The notes under the pieces: generated by a model
Seen by the model: the letters and a program-made list of their open reading frames with translations, nothing else
What the model was told of the DNA's origin: nothing
Database searches by the model: none
Source of the DNA: Bacteroidaceae bacterium
GTDB taxonomy: Bacteria; Bacteroidota; Bacteroidia; Bacteroidales; Bacteroidaceae
Assembly (NCBI GenBank): GCA_016286165.1
Contig: JAEESE010000015.1
Coordinates: 28,626 to 92,625, forward strand
Direction: 5' to 3'
Length of the DNA stretch: 64,000 bases
Translations under genes and position numbers: made by a program
Shown here: piece by piece, positions 8,316 to 15,332 of the stretch
How positions within the stretch are numbered: the first letter of the stretch is position 1
Layout: every line of letters starts with the position of its first letter

Positions 8316-9101
8316 TTATTTCACTATGCTCTCGCAGAGGGCTGGTTCGTTGGTGGTGATGTAGTCCACGCCCAGAGCTTTCATGTCGCGAATGTCATCG
8401 GGGCTGTCCACCGTCCACACGTTCACATTCATCCCCAACTGATGTGCCTCGCTGACCCATTCGGGATGTGCCTTGAACTTAGATATATGGTAGTCTATGC
8501 CTGTGAGCCCCATGCGATGTAGTCCCCCTGGAGCACGGTCGCCTTCGAGATAGGCAACTTCAGCTTTAGGTGCTAAAGCGTGGATGGCCTGGCAGGCCTC
8601 GATGGAGAAGGAGATATACATCACGCGTGCCTCAAGCTTCTTCCTGCGTATAGCCTTTACGGCAGCTGCGGCACAATCGCGGCTGCGCTGTGGGTTGCGA
8701 TGCGGTTTCACTTCCACGATGAGGCGTGTAGGGCTCTTGCTCTTCTTGAGGATCTTCAAGAGGTGCTTCAGCTCGGGCATGCTCTCGCCGTTGCTCAAGC
8801 GCAGCTTCTTGCAGGCGGCGAAGGTGGTATCCTGAAGCGATATGCCTTGGTATTTAGCGTCGTGGTTGACCATGACGTGCCCGTCCGTCGTCAGCCATAT
8901 ATCTATCTCCGAGCCGAAGATGTTGAGGTCAAGGGCTCGTTGCAGCGAGGTGCGTGAGTTCTGTGCAGAACCCTCGCTGCGCCACTCGCCGCGATGGGCA
9001 ATGGTCTGAACGTGTTGGGCCATGATGGGGACAACGGCCATGGTAGCACAGAGGAAGACGAAAACGAAGACGAAAGCTCTTTTTTTACACAACTTGATCA
9101 T
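8316..9101 (-). CDS. Exported glycerophosphodiester phosphodiesterase
   Basis: A 261-residue GDPD-family enzyme with a signal peptide (about residues 1-28). The active site is intact: His36 in AHRGEW, Glu65 and Asp67 in GSEIDIW, and His80 in VNHDAKY, the metal- and phosphate-binding set of the TIM-barrel fold. Later motifs (LIVEVKPHRN, YISFS, VNVWTVDSPDDIRDM, GVDYITTNEP) match the family. Expected to hydrolyse glycerophosphodiesters from phospholipid turnover in the periplasm to glycerol-3-phosphate and an alcohol. It sits downstream of the GIN/ECF operon on the same strand, separated by a strong inverted repeat at 9161-9259. Confidence 0.88.
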   Translation of the reverse strand: MIKLCKKRAFVFVFVFLCATMAVVPIMAQHVQTIAHRGEWRSEGSAQNSRTSLQRALDLNIFGSEIDIWLTTDGHVMVNHDAKYQGISLQDTTFAACKKLRLSNGESMPELKHLLKILKKSKSPTRLIVEVKPHRNPQRSRDCAAAAVKAIRRKKLEARVMYISFSIEACQAIHALAPKAEVAYLEGDRAPGGLHRMGLTGIDYHISKFKAHPEWVSEAHQLGMNVNVWTVDSPDDIRDMKALGVDYITTNEPALCESIVK

Positions 9102-9160
9102 GAATTATTAATGTTTAATTTAGGAAATAATATAGTACCTGGCACATTTCTTCTTTTTAA

Positions 9161-9259
9161 ACAACGAATTTTACGAATTAAACGAATTTTCGCTTGCGGC
9201 GTGGCTGCGCGAAGACAGGACTATAGGACAGAATTCGTTTAATTCGTATAATTCGTTGT
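9161..9259. repeat. 30-bp inverted repeat with 39-bp loop
   Basis: The left arm (9161-9190) and right arm (9230-9259) are complementary at 28 of 30 positions. Each arm contains iterated ACGAATT units. The loop is GC-rich. It lies between the last gene of the GIN operon and the phosphodiesterase gene and could end transcription of the former; it also looks like a dispersed intergenic element. Confidence 0.8.
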
Positions 9260-9310
9260 CTTATAAAAACATCTTCGTTTTTGTTTTCGTTTTTGTTGAA
9301 AGATGGGAGA

Positions 9311-10234
9311 TTAGTATTGGTTGAGGCGGCTGGTGTCGATGTTCGTTGCTACGCCTCCGCGATCAATCTCGACCTTATCGGCTGTGCCAGTGAAGGTGAT
9401 TTTCGAGGCGCCGTCGCATTTAGCTTGGATGTCAGTGCAGTTGACGTCGGCGTGGAGCTTCGAGGCTCCTGTGCAGCCCGTGAGCAGGCGTCCTCCCTTG
9501 AACGTCAGTCTGCCTTTGCTGGCGCCCGAGAGGGAGATTTGCATCTTCTTACTGGCCTCAACGTTCACGGTGGCCTCCGATGCTCCATAGACGAAGACTG
9601 CAGCATCTTCGCCTCCATTCAGTTGTGTCAGGTTAAACTTGCTGGCGCCGGTGACGCTGAAATCACTCTTTGGGGCATTAGCCGATTTGATGCTGGCCTG
9701 ACTGGCACCGAGAAGAGAGGCACCCATCATTTCGTCGCATTTTATCTGTTGGCCTTTGAAGGTAGAGGCTCCCTTCAGGCGGATAGAGAATTTGGGAGTA
9801 TCGATTTCGTCAATCAGCATGGTCGAGGCACCATCCAACAGAGCGCCAAATCTATCGGGTGTCATGCTCTTAGCTTCGAAAGAAGAAGCGCCACGGAGAT
9901 CCACATTTTGCAGACAGGGGGCTGTCAGGTGAAGGATAAAGATGTGTTGGCCATCGGGCAGATCTTTCTTCTTCACATTATTGAATTTCTTGGTTCTCGT
10001 GGCAACAACGTTCAACACGTCTGCTGTCGTTGACACTTTCATCAAGTCGAGCCAGTCGGCACGACCTGTTAACTTCACGCTATAAGGCTCGCCTTGTGTG
10101 TAGATAACCTTCACGGAGTTATTAACCACGATTTCTATGAAATTGGTCAGCTCGTAGGTGCGAGTAGCGAACTTGGTGGCAGCCTGTGCCAGCGTGGCAC
10201 TCAGGAGGAGTGCGATGGTGAGTAGTTTTTTCAT
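9311..10234 (-). CDS. GIN-domain (DUF2807) secreted beta-helix protein, copy 1
   Basis: A 307-residue exported protein with signal peptide MKKLLTIALLLSATLAQAA. After YELTNFIEIVVNNSVKVIYTQGEPYSVKLTG, typical of the GIN/DUF2807 'auto-transporter adhesin head' family, come about nine short coils each carrying a GAS triplet (LRGASSF, LDGASTM, LKGASTF, LLGASQA, VTGASKF, VYGASEA, LSGASKG, CTGASKL, CDGASKI), as in a right-handed beta-helix. Periplasmic or surface location is likely; function is not established for the family. It is the last gene of the ECF operon and a tandem duplicate of the next gene upstream, offset 1040 bp. The ATG at 10234 is chosen because it begins the signal peptide. Confidence 0.85.
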   Translation of the reverse strand: MKKLLTIALLLSATLAQAATKFATRTYELTNFIEIVVNNSVKVIYTQGEPYSVKLTGRADWLDLMKVSTTADVLNVVATRTKKFNNVKKKDLPDGQHIFILHLTAPCLQNVDLRGASSFEAKSMTPDRFGALLDGASTMLIDEIDTPKFSIRLKGASTFKGQQIKCDEMMGASLLGASQASIKSANAPKSDFSVTGASKFNLTQLNGGEDAAVFVYGASEATVNVEASKKMQISLSGASKGRLTFKGGRLLTGCTGASKLHADVNCTDIQAKCDGASKITFTGTADKVEIDRGGVATNIDTSRLNQY

Positions 10235-10316
10235 TGTTGTATCGCTTATTCTTAATTGTTTATTGTTCACTTTTCATCCCCCACCGGGGGATTATAGGGG
10301 GCTCCTATTTCATCCT
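10231..10316. repeat. Left copy of duplicated GIN 5' flank
   Basis: About 86 bp that matches 11271-11356 with very few differences. It covers the first codons of the GIN gene, its leader and a vestige of the end of the gene upstream, evidence that the two GIN genes arose by a tandem duplication of about 1040 bp. Confidence 0.85.
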
Positions 10317-10321
10317 TTACT

Positions 10322-10347
10322 CCCCTCCCAGGGAGGGGCGGGGTTGG
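10322..10347. repeat. C-rich/G-rich intergenic palindrome
   Basis: CCCCTCCCAGGGAGGGG followed by CGGGGTTGG. It belongs to the dispersed family also seen at 37060, 37160, 41800, 51100, 53162, 58006 and 58342. It is absent from the equivalent place in the other GIN copy, so it was gained after the duplication or lost from the other copy. Confidence 0.7.
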
Positions 10348-10353
10348 CTCTTC

Positions 10354-11274
10354 CTAAAATTGATTCAGGCGGCTGGTGTCGATGTTTGTTGCTACGCCTC
10401 CGCGCTCTATCTCGACCTTATCGGCTGTACCTGTGAAGGTGGTCTTCGAGGCACCGTCGCACCCAGCTTGAATAGATTCGCAATTGACTTTAGCATCAAG
10501 CTTTGAGGCTCCTTTGCAGAATGAGCGCAGACGTCCGCCCTTGAAGGTCATTTCGCCTTTGCTGGCGCCCGAGAGTCCCATCTGCAGCAGGCCGTTGGTC
10601 TCGATTCCTACGTTGATCTTTGAGGCTCCGCCTAAGTTGAAGGTTGCTTCCTCTGCCTTGTTGACCTTAGGCATTTTGACATTGCTGGCACCATTAATGG
10701 TCACTACACACTTCGAGGCATTGACCTGTTCTACATCTAAATTGCTGGAACCGCTGACGTTGGCCTTCAGTTCTTTGCATTTAATCTGTTTGGCATCCAC
10801 TTTCGATACGCCGCTTATCTCCAGATAGAAGCTGGGCACCTCTATCTCGCCGACAATCAGTTTTGACACGCCTGAGAGGTTGACATGTAGAAAATCTGGC
10901 GTCAGACGTTTCGCTTCGAGGGTTGAGACACCTTTCAGAAGGATATTCTCCAAGCACGGCGCTGTCAGATGCAGGATGAAGTTATGGTGCCCGTCGGGCT
11001 GGTCTTTAGGCTTTACATTCTTGAATTTCTTTGAGTTCTTGGCTTTAACGGTCAGTATGCCGCCCGAGGCCGTCACTTCCATCAAGTCGAGCCAGTCTGT
11101 GCGACCTGTTAGCTTCACGCTGTATGGCTCGCCTTGTGTATAGACAACCTTAACTACGTTGCTCACATCGATTATTGTGAAATCCTCGAGCTTGTAAGTT
11201 CGTGTGGAGAATGGTGTGGCAGCCTGTGCCAGCGCGGCACTCAAGAGGAGTGCAATGGTGAGTAGCTTTTTCAT
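10354..11274 (-). CDS. GIN-domain (DUF2807) secreted beta-helix protein, copy 2
   Basis: A 306-residue paralogue of the neighbouring GIN protein, with an almost identical signal peptide (MKKLLTIALLLSAALAQAA) and N-terminal domain. The coil triplets are partly GVS instead of GAS (LKGVSTL, LSGVSKL, ISGVSKV) before reverting to GAS (INGASNV, LGGASKI, LSGASKG, CKGASKL, CDGASKT), so the two proteins have diverged most in the central coils while keeping the same repeat length. Likely exported to the periplasm or cell surface. Transcribed with the ECF sigma, anti-sigma-like and 11345 genes. Role unknown. Confidence 0.85.
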   Translation of the reverse strand: MKKLLTIALLLSAALAQAATPFSTRTYKLEDFTIIDVSNVVKVVYTQGEPYSVKLTGRTDWLDLMEVTASGGILTVKAKNSKKFKNVKPKDQPDGHHNFILHLTAPCLENILLKGVSTLEAKRLTPDFLHVNLSGVSKLIVGEIEVPSFYLEISGVSKVDAKQIKCKELKANVSGSSNLDVEQVNASKCVVTINGASNVKMPKVNKAEEATFNLGGASKINVGIETNGLLQMGLSGASKGEMTFKGGRLRSFCKGASKLDAKVNCESIQAGCDGASKTTFTGTADKVEIERGGVATNIDTSRLNQF

Positions 11275-11356
11275 TGTTGTATCGCTTATTCTTAATTGTT
11301 TATTGTTCACTTTTCATCCCCTACAGGGGGATTATAGGGGGCTCCTATTTCATCCT
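11271..11356. repeat. Right copy of duplicated GIN 5' flank
   Basis: Partner of the repeat at 10231-10316, offset 1040 bp. This copy overlaps the true stop codon of the 11345 gene, showing that the duplicated unit included the 3' end of that gene. Confidence 0.85.
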
Positions 11357-11743
11357 TATCACAATCGTCGCCTTGCCATCAGTGGCTTGCATAGGACGGT
11401 TGCCCGTGTATTGGAGCATATAAATGCGGTTCTGGCGTTCGCCTTCCACAGCCAGTACGATGGTATGACGTTCGCCGTTCTCTACCTTGTGTGTGTAGCG
11501 GCCAGCCTTCTGTTCAGCCTCGAATTTTTCGAGACAGGCATTGATGTCGATGCCTCGCGAGAGCTCGCGCACCTTCACCACGCGGACCACTTCGCGCGTC
11601 TGCGGGTCACGCTCCACCACGCTGGTGAACTTGCTCTGCCCTATGGTGCTCTCGTTATCGACAAAGCGGTCGATACGGTTCTGTGCCGAAGCTCCGACCG
11701 CTATCGCCATGAGGCTTATCCAAAGTATGATTCGCTGTTTCAT
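11345..11743 (-). CDS. Small secreted protein, possibly DUF5024-like
   Basis: A 132-residue protein with signal peptide MKQRIILWISLMAIAVGASA followed by QNRIDRFVDNESTIG. The segment FTSVVERDPQTREVVRVVKV and the closing IYMLQYTG strand recall small Bacteroidales secreted proteins annotated as DUF5024; I am only moderately sure of that assignment. It is the third gene of the ECF operon (14 bp after the anti-sigma-like gene), so it is probably a structural target of the same envelope response as the GIN proteins. No enzymatic motif is seen. Confidence 0.7.
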   Translation of the reverse strand: MKQRIILWISLMAIAVGASAQNRIDRFVDNESTIGQSKFTSVVERDPQTREVVRVVKVRELSRGIDINACLEKFEAEQKAGRYTHKVENGERHTIVLAVEGERQNRIYMLQYTGNRPMQATDGKATIVIRMK

Positions 11744-11756
11744 CGTTGTGTATCTT

Positions 11757-12125
11757 TTATTGTTGAGCGAGCATTTCAGCCTGGTCTGCCATGCTCATGG
11801 CATCGTGAATATCACTTTTGATGAGGCGGTATTCGTCCACGCGCTTACCGTTCTCCTCGACGTAGCTGCCCTCGTAGCGGGCCATTTCCTTTGACTCCCT
11901 GACTTGAGGCACGATGACGATGAAGGCGGCAAGCACCACGGCGGCAGCAACGGCCATCCAGCGCAGCAGCCTATGCCCTGCCCTATCGTGTTTGGGAGCC
12001 TCGGCTGCCAGGATTTGTGCCATCACGTTCTCCGTCAGGCCTTCCGGCATCCGCAGCCGTTCGCCCTCGCGTTGCAGCGCCTTGCGCAGGGCGGCATCTT
12101 TCTGTATGTTAATGTTTTGTGCCAT
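11757..12125 (-). CDS. Single-pass anti-sigma-like protein
   Basis: A 122-residue protein with a cytoplasmic helical N-terminus containing LRMPEGLTENVMAQILA, one membrane helix (WMAVAAAVVLAAFIVIV) and a short periplasmic tail. The gene overlaps the end of the ECF sigma gene by 17 bp, indicating translational coupling. The N-terminal motif (roughly 'P.gL...vm..i') followed by one membrane segment is common in small Bacteroidales proteins paired with ECF factors, so an anti-sigma role is likely but not shown. Confidence 0.75.
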   Translation of the reverse strand: MAQNINIQKDAALRKALQREGERLRMPEGLTENVMAQILAAEAPKHDRAGHRLLRWMAVAAAVVLAAFIVIVPQVRESKEMARYEGSYVEENGKRVDEYRLIKSDIHDAMSMADQAEMLAQQ

Positions 12126-12672
12126 ATTCCATGTCTTTGATTATCAAGTAAAGTCGTTTTCTCACGCGGTGCAGTCGAGTGGTGACGTTTGACACCGTAG
12201 TACCGAGCACGTATGCAATGTCGCGCGTCGGGCGTTCTTCGTAGTAGAACAGGGTGACGAGAGTCCGGTCGTCGGGGGTTAGGCGTTGGAGTGCTGCTTC
12301 GACCATGGCTATTCGCTCCTCTGTAGCTTCGGCAAGTGCCGTGTCTGCTGCCTCGTCGCTCACGCTGTCGGTCAGGCGGTCGTCGATTGGCAGTACCACC
12401 GTCTTCCGTCTGCGCAGGTTCTTCAGCGCGGTGTTGTAGGCGATGCGGTAGAGCCAGCTGCCGAAGTCGGCTTCGCCGCGGAAGTCGCTGAGGTGCGTGA
12501 AAGCCTGAATGAAGGTCTCCTGTGTCGTCTCCTCAGCCTCGAGGTCGTTGCCTACGAGTCGTGCCGCAAGGCCGTACACCTTACTGCCATAGCGCTCCAT
12601 CAGCAGGGCGAAGGCTTCTCGTTCGCCCTTGATAATGCGCTGTATTATCGTTGCAACGTTTTCTTCTTTCAT
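12109..12672 (-). CDS. ECF RNA polymerase sigma factor
   Basis: A sigma-70 family ECF factor of 187 residues starting at MKEENVATIIQRI; the frame extends to 12708, but the promoter position favours the ATG at 12672. Region 2 is clear (LVGNDLEAEETTQETFIQAF and FGSWLYRIAYNTALKNLRRRK). Region 4 has RLTPDDRTLVTLFYYEERPTR-type residues followed by DIAYVLGTTVSNVTTRLHRVRKRL, the -35-recognition helix-turn-helix. First gene of a five-gene operon with an anti-sigma-like protein, a small secreted protein and two GIN proteins, suggesting control of an envelope response. Preceded by a TATCTTTG element at 12739-12732. Confidence 0.9.
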   Translation of the reverse strand: MKEENVATIIQRIIKGEREAFALLMERYGSKVYGLAARLVGNDLEAEETTQETFIQAFTHLSDFRGEADFGSWLYRIAYNTALKNLRRRKTVVLPIDDRLTDSVSDEAADTALAEATEERIAMVEAALQRLTPDDRTLVTLFYYEERPTRDIAYVLGTTVSNVTTRLHRVRKRLYLIIKDMEYGTKH

Positions 12673-12731
12673 TCTACTCTTTAGATGCACGACCTCTGGT
12701 TTTGTCACACCTTCATCAAGGAATTTTCGTG

Positions 12732-12739
12732 CAAAGATA
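12732..12739 (-). promoter_or_regulatory. -7 promoter element of the ECF/GIN operon
   Basis: Reverse-strand TATCTTTG lies 60 bp before the sigma gene ATG at 12672, suggesting that basal transcription of the operon depends on the housekeeping sigma factor. Confidence 0.6.
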
Positions 12740-12781
12740 GTAAAAAAGCGAAAAAAGGATGGCTGTGAACGGGAAAAAAGC

Positions 12782-12789
12782 TATTTTTG
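12782..12789 (+). promoter_or_regulatory. -7 promoter element of the DUF4838 gene
   Basis: TATTTTTG sits 28 bp before the ATG at 12818, implying a leader of about 20 nt. It is back to back with the ECF operon promoter, 42 bp away. Confidence 0.6.
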
Positions 12790-12817
12790 TAGCGACAAAC
12801 GTTAATTGCTTGGGCTT

Positions 12818-14542
12818 ATGATACCTAACAGATTTATTTCCACACTGGTTTCGCTATTCGTGGCCGTGGCTATGACAGCTGCTCCGCAGCTCTTCAGCGC
12901 AGGTCGTAGCGACTACAAAATAGTGCTCTCTGAAGGCGCATCGACGTCGGAACAGACGGCAGCACGTGAGCTGCGCAGCTACCTGAAGCAGGTGAGCGGA
13001 GCCGATATTCCCGTTGTCAAGGCCTCGCAGGCGGCCGGCGGGAAATGCATATACATTGGTTTTGACAGCCGCGTGAAGGCCGCTACAGGCGCCGACAAGC
13101 CTGCCGACGACTATGAGGGGTTCACTTACAGAACCGTGAACGGCAATCTCTACATCTACGGCGGTCGTCAGCGCGGCACGATGTATGGCGTTTACGCTTT
13201 CCTTGAGAACGAGCTGGGCGTGCGCTGGTATGCCCCCGATGGTACCGTAGTGCCTAAGCGACATGCGTGGCGGTTGAAGAAACTACGCGTCAGCGAAGCG
13301 CCTGCCATTCGCTATAGATTTGCCCAGTATAGTCAGGTGGCGAACGACCTGGCATGGTGTGCTCACAACCGCAACAACACGTTGTGGTCGGTGCGTAAGA
13401 ACGATTACGGCGGCATAGAAGCTTATTGGAATGCACACACCTGCGGGCAGTTTGTGGATGCCGAAGAGCTGTTTGAAAGCCATCCCGAATACTTTGCCTT
13501 GCGCGACGGCAAGCGAATCCCCAACGGCCAGTTGTGCCTTACGAATCCTGAGGTCCTGCGAATTTGCATCAAGGAGATGCTGAAGGCCATACAGACCTAT
13601 CCCGACTACTGGGTGTACAGTATGTCGCAAAACGATAACAAGCTTTACTGCGAATGCGAGCAATGCACGGCGGTGGCCGAGCGTTACAAAGGTCAGTCGG
13701 GGCTGATGCTGTGGTTCGTGAACCAGGTGGCAGCTGCCGTGAAGAATGTCTATCCGAATAAATTCATAGGTACCTTTGCTTACCAATACACGCGTAAGGC
13801 GCCCGTGGGCATACGTCCTGCAGATAATGTGGTGATTCGCCTGTGCAGCATTGAGTGCTGTTTCGCGCATGCCTTGGATGAATGCGAGCAAAACGAAGCC
13901 TTCATGGCTGACCTGCGCGACTGGCAAGCCATAGCACCGCGGCTTTACATTTGGGATTATGTCGTCAACTTCCGTCAATACCACGCTCCCTTCCCCAACC
14001 TGCAGGTGCTGGCACGTAATATCCAAATCTTCCGCGAGCATAATGCCATAGGCATTCAGGAAGAGGCGCAGTACCAGACGGCAGGAGGCGAGTTCGCCGA
14101 ACTGAAGGCATGGCTGCTCATGCGCCTGCTCTGGAATCCCTATCAGGATACGCAGGCTTTGGTCAACGAGTTCGTCAGGGCATACTATGGTGCCGCGTCT
14201 GATGCTATACTGCGTTATATAAAGATGTGTAAGGCACGTATCACGCCGAAAACCGTAATGAGCATTTACATCCGTCACACCGATACGCTCTACGACGAAG
14301 AGTTCATCAAAGCATCGCGACAGCTACTCGATGAGGCACGCCGCCAGGTGGCCAACTCCCCTACCCTACTCGCCCGTATCGACCGAGTGCGCCTGCAACC
14401 CATGTACCTCCACCTGATGCGGAATCCTGAGCAGGCAACCGCCGATGGCACACGAGCTGAGTATCTGCAGCTGATAAAGAAGAACAACTACAGAACAAAC
14501 GAGTGGGAAACCATCGACACCTTTATCAGTAAATTGAAATAA
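12818..14542 (+). CDS. DUF4838 / GH67-N-like glycosidase-type protein
   Basis: A 574-residue exported protein (signal peptide to about residue 24). Residues about 30-130 form an alpha/beta domain like the N-terminal domain of alpha-glucuronidases and GH20 enzymes: TSEQTAARELRSYLKQVSG, GFTYRTVNGNLYIYGGRQRG and the hallmark GTMYGVYAFLENELGVRWYAPDG. The remainder matches DUF4838, with SMSQNDNKLYCECEQC and FAYQYTRKAP, and CSIECCFAHALDECEQN. These proteins are thought to be glycoside hydrolases or relatives, but reaction and substrate are unproven. It starts divergently from the ECF operon and is not within a recognisable polysaccharide locus. Confidence 0.82.
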   Translation: MIPNRFISTLVSLFVAVAMTAAPQLFSAGRSDYKIVLSEGASTSEQTAARELRSYLKQVSGADIPVVKASQAAGGKCIYIGFDSRVKAATGADKPADDYEGFTYRTVNGNLYIYGGRQRGTMYGVYAFLENELGVRWYAPDGTVVPKRHAWRLKKLRVSEAPAIRYRFAQYSQVANDLAWCAHNRNNTLWSVRKNDYGGIEAYWNAHTCGQFVDAEELFESHPEYFALRDGKRIPNGQLCLTNPEVLRICIKEMLKAIQTYPDYWVYSMSQNDNKLYCECEQCTAVAERYKGQSGLMLWFVNQVAAAVKNVYPNKFIGTFAYQYTRKAPVGIRPADNVVIRLCSIECCFAHALDECEQNEAFMADLRDWQAIAPRLYIWDYVVNFRQYHAPFPNLQVLARNIQIFREHNAIGIQEEAQYQTAGGEFAELKAWLLMRLLWNPYQDTQALVNEFVRAYYGAASDAILRYIKMCKARITPKTVMSIYIRHTDTLYDEEFIKASRQLLDEARRQVANSPTLLARIDRVRLQPMYLHLMRNPEQATADGTRAEYLQLIKKNNYRTNEWETIDTFISKLK

Positions 14543-14648
14543 AAGCACCGTTCAAGCACCTCAGCTACAACCTAAAAGCCAAAAGCATCCAGCCTAAAAG
14601 GTGGATGACATAAATCTAAAAGGCGGCGGCCGTCAGCCCCAAAGCCCG

Positions 14649-14714
14649 ATTAAGCCAGCTTAAAAGCCCTATTAAGCCGGCCTAATCTTACGATTAAGCC
14701 TGCATAGCATCTGA
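14649..14714. repeat. Three 22-bp-spaced ATTAAGCC units upstream of ECF operon
   Basis: ATTAAGCC begins at 14649, 14671 and 14693, exactly 22 bp apart, with partly conserved spacers. The first unit forms the dyad TTAAGC-CA-GCTTAA. It lies 110-175 bp before the sigma gene at 14823 in an otherwise empty 280-bp gap and could be a phased operator array. Confidence 0.6.
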
Positions 14715-14822
14715 CTATGCCGTGGCCTACGAAAACGCATGAGAGCCCTTTTTTGAGCGTTTTTTAAAGAAAATCGTGAAATCGGACTTAACTTTCCAGC
14801 CCGAGAAGCGTAATAAAGGTGT

Positions 14823-15332
14823 ATGACACGCTCAGAATTCGAACATATTATCCCCGCGTTGCGGCCTGTTATGCTGCAAGTGGCATTGGATTTCTTCGGC
14901 TCACACGACGATGCCGAAGATACCACACAGGAGGCTATGCTCGCTCTCTGGCGCTACTGTGAACGTATAGATCCCGAGCGTAATGTTGAGGCGCTGGCTA
15001 TACGAGTGACCAAGAACTGCTGCGTCAACTGCTATCGCCGCCGTCCGCCAATGGCCACCGTCCCCGACAACTTATCGTCGGGTCCCTCCTCACCACTCTC
15101 ACCTTCCCCTCACGAACTGCTCGAAGCCAAGGACACACAAGCCATGCTCACCGCCGCCCTCGCCCGTTTGAAACCGCGAGAACGCGAGCTCTTTGAGATG
15201 CGACAGATAGAAGGACTCACAAACGATGAGATAGTGGCACAAACAGGCATCACTAAAGCATCAGTAAAAGTAATGGTGTCTGCTGCACGAAAAAAAGTAT
15301 TTGACGAACTAAAACACCGGCTAAAGCAATGA
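14823..15332 (+). CDS. ECF RNA polymerase sigma factor
   Basis: A 169-residue ECF sigma factor. Region 2 reads DFFGSHDDAEDTTQEAMLALWRYC and VEALAIRVTKNCCVNCYRRR; region 4 reads LKPRERELFEMRQIEGLTND followed by EIVAQTGITKASVKVMVSAARKKV. The linker between the two contains an odd Pro/Ser-rich stretch (VPDNLSSGPSSPLSPSPHE) encoded by DNA that matches a hairpin element in the next gene (see 15063). The stop overlaps the start of the anti-sigma-like gene by 4 bp (ATGA), indicating translational coupling. No TAnnTTTG box is seen upstream. Confidence 0.9.
   Translation: MTRSEFEHIIPALRPVMLQVALDFFGSHDDAEDTTQEAMLALWRYCERIDPERNVEALAIRVTKNCCVNCYRRRPPMATVPDNLSSGPSSPLSPSPHELLEAKDTQAMLTAALARLKPRERELFEMRQIEGLTNDEIVAQTGITKASVKVMVSAARKKVFDELKHRLKQ
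15063..15082. repeat. Hairpin element inside the sigma gene
   Basis: CCCGAC (15063-15068) pairs with GTCGGG (15077-15082). The surrounding DNA, from GCCACCGT upstream to a CT-rich tail downstream, resembles 15936-16000 in the next gene, so both look like copies of one element residing in the reading frame. Confidence 0.6.

Noticed and set aside
9281..10033. A 250-codon forward frame across the GIN gene
   Set aside because: Complement of the repetitive GAS-coil coding sequence; the reverse frame has signal peptide, family motifs and operon context.
13283..14278. A 331-codon reverse-strand frame inside the DUF4838 gene
   Set aside because: Shadow of a clearly coding forward gene; no promoter, no domain.
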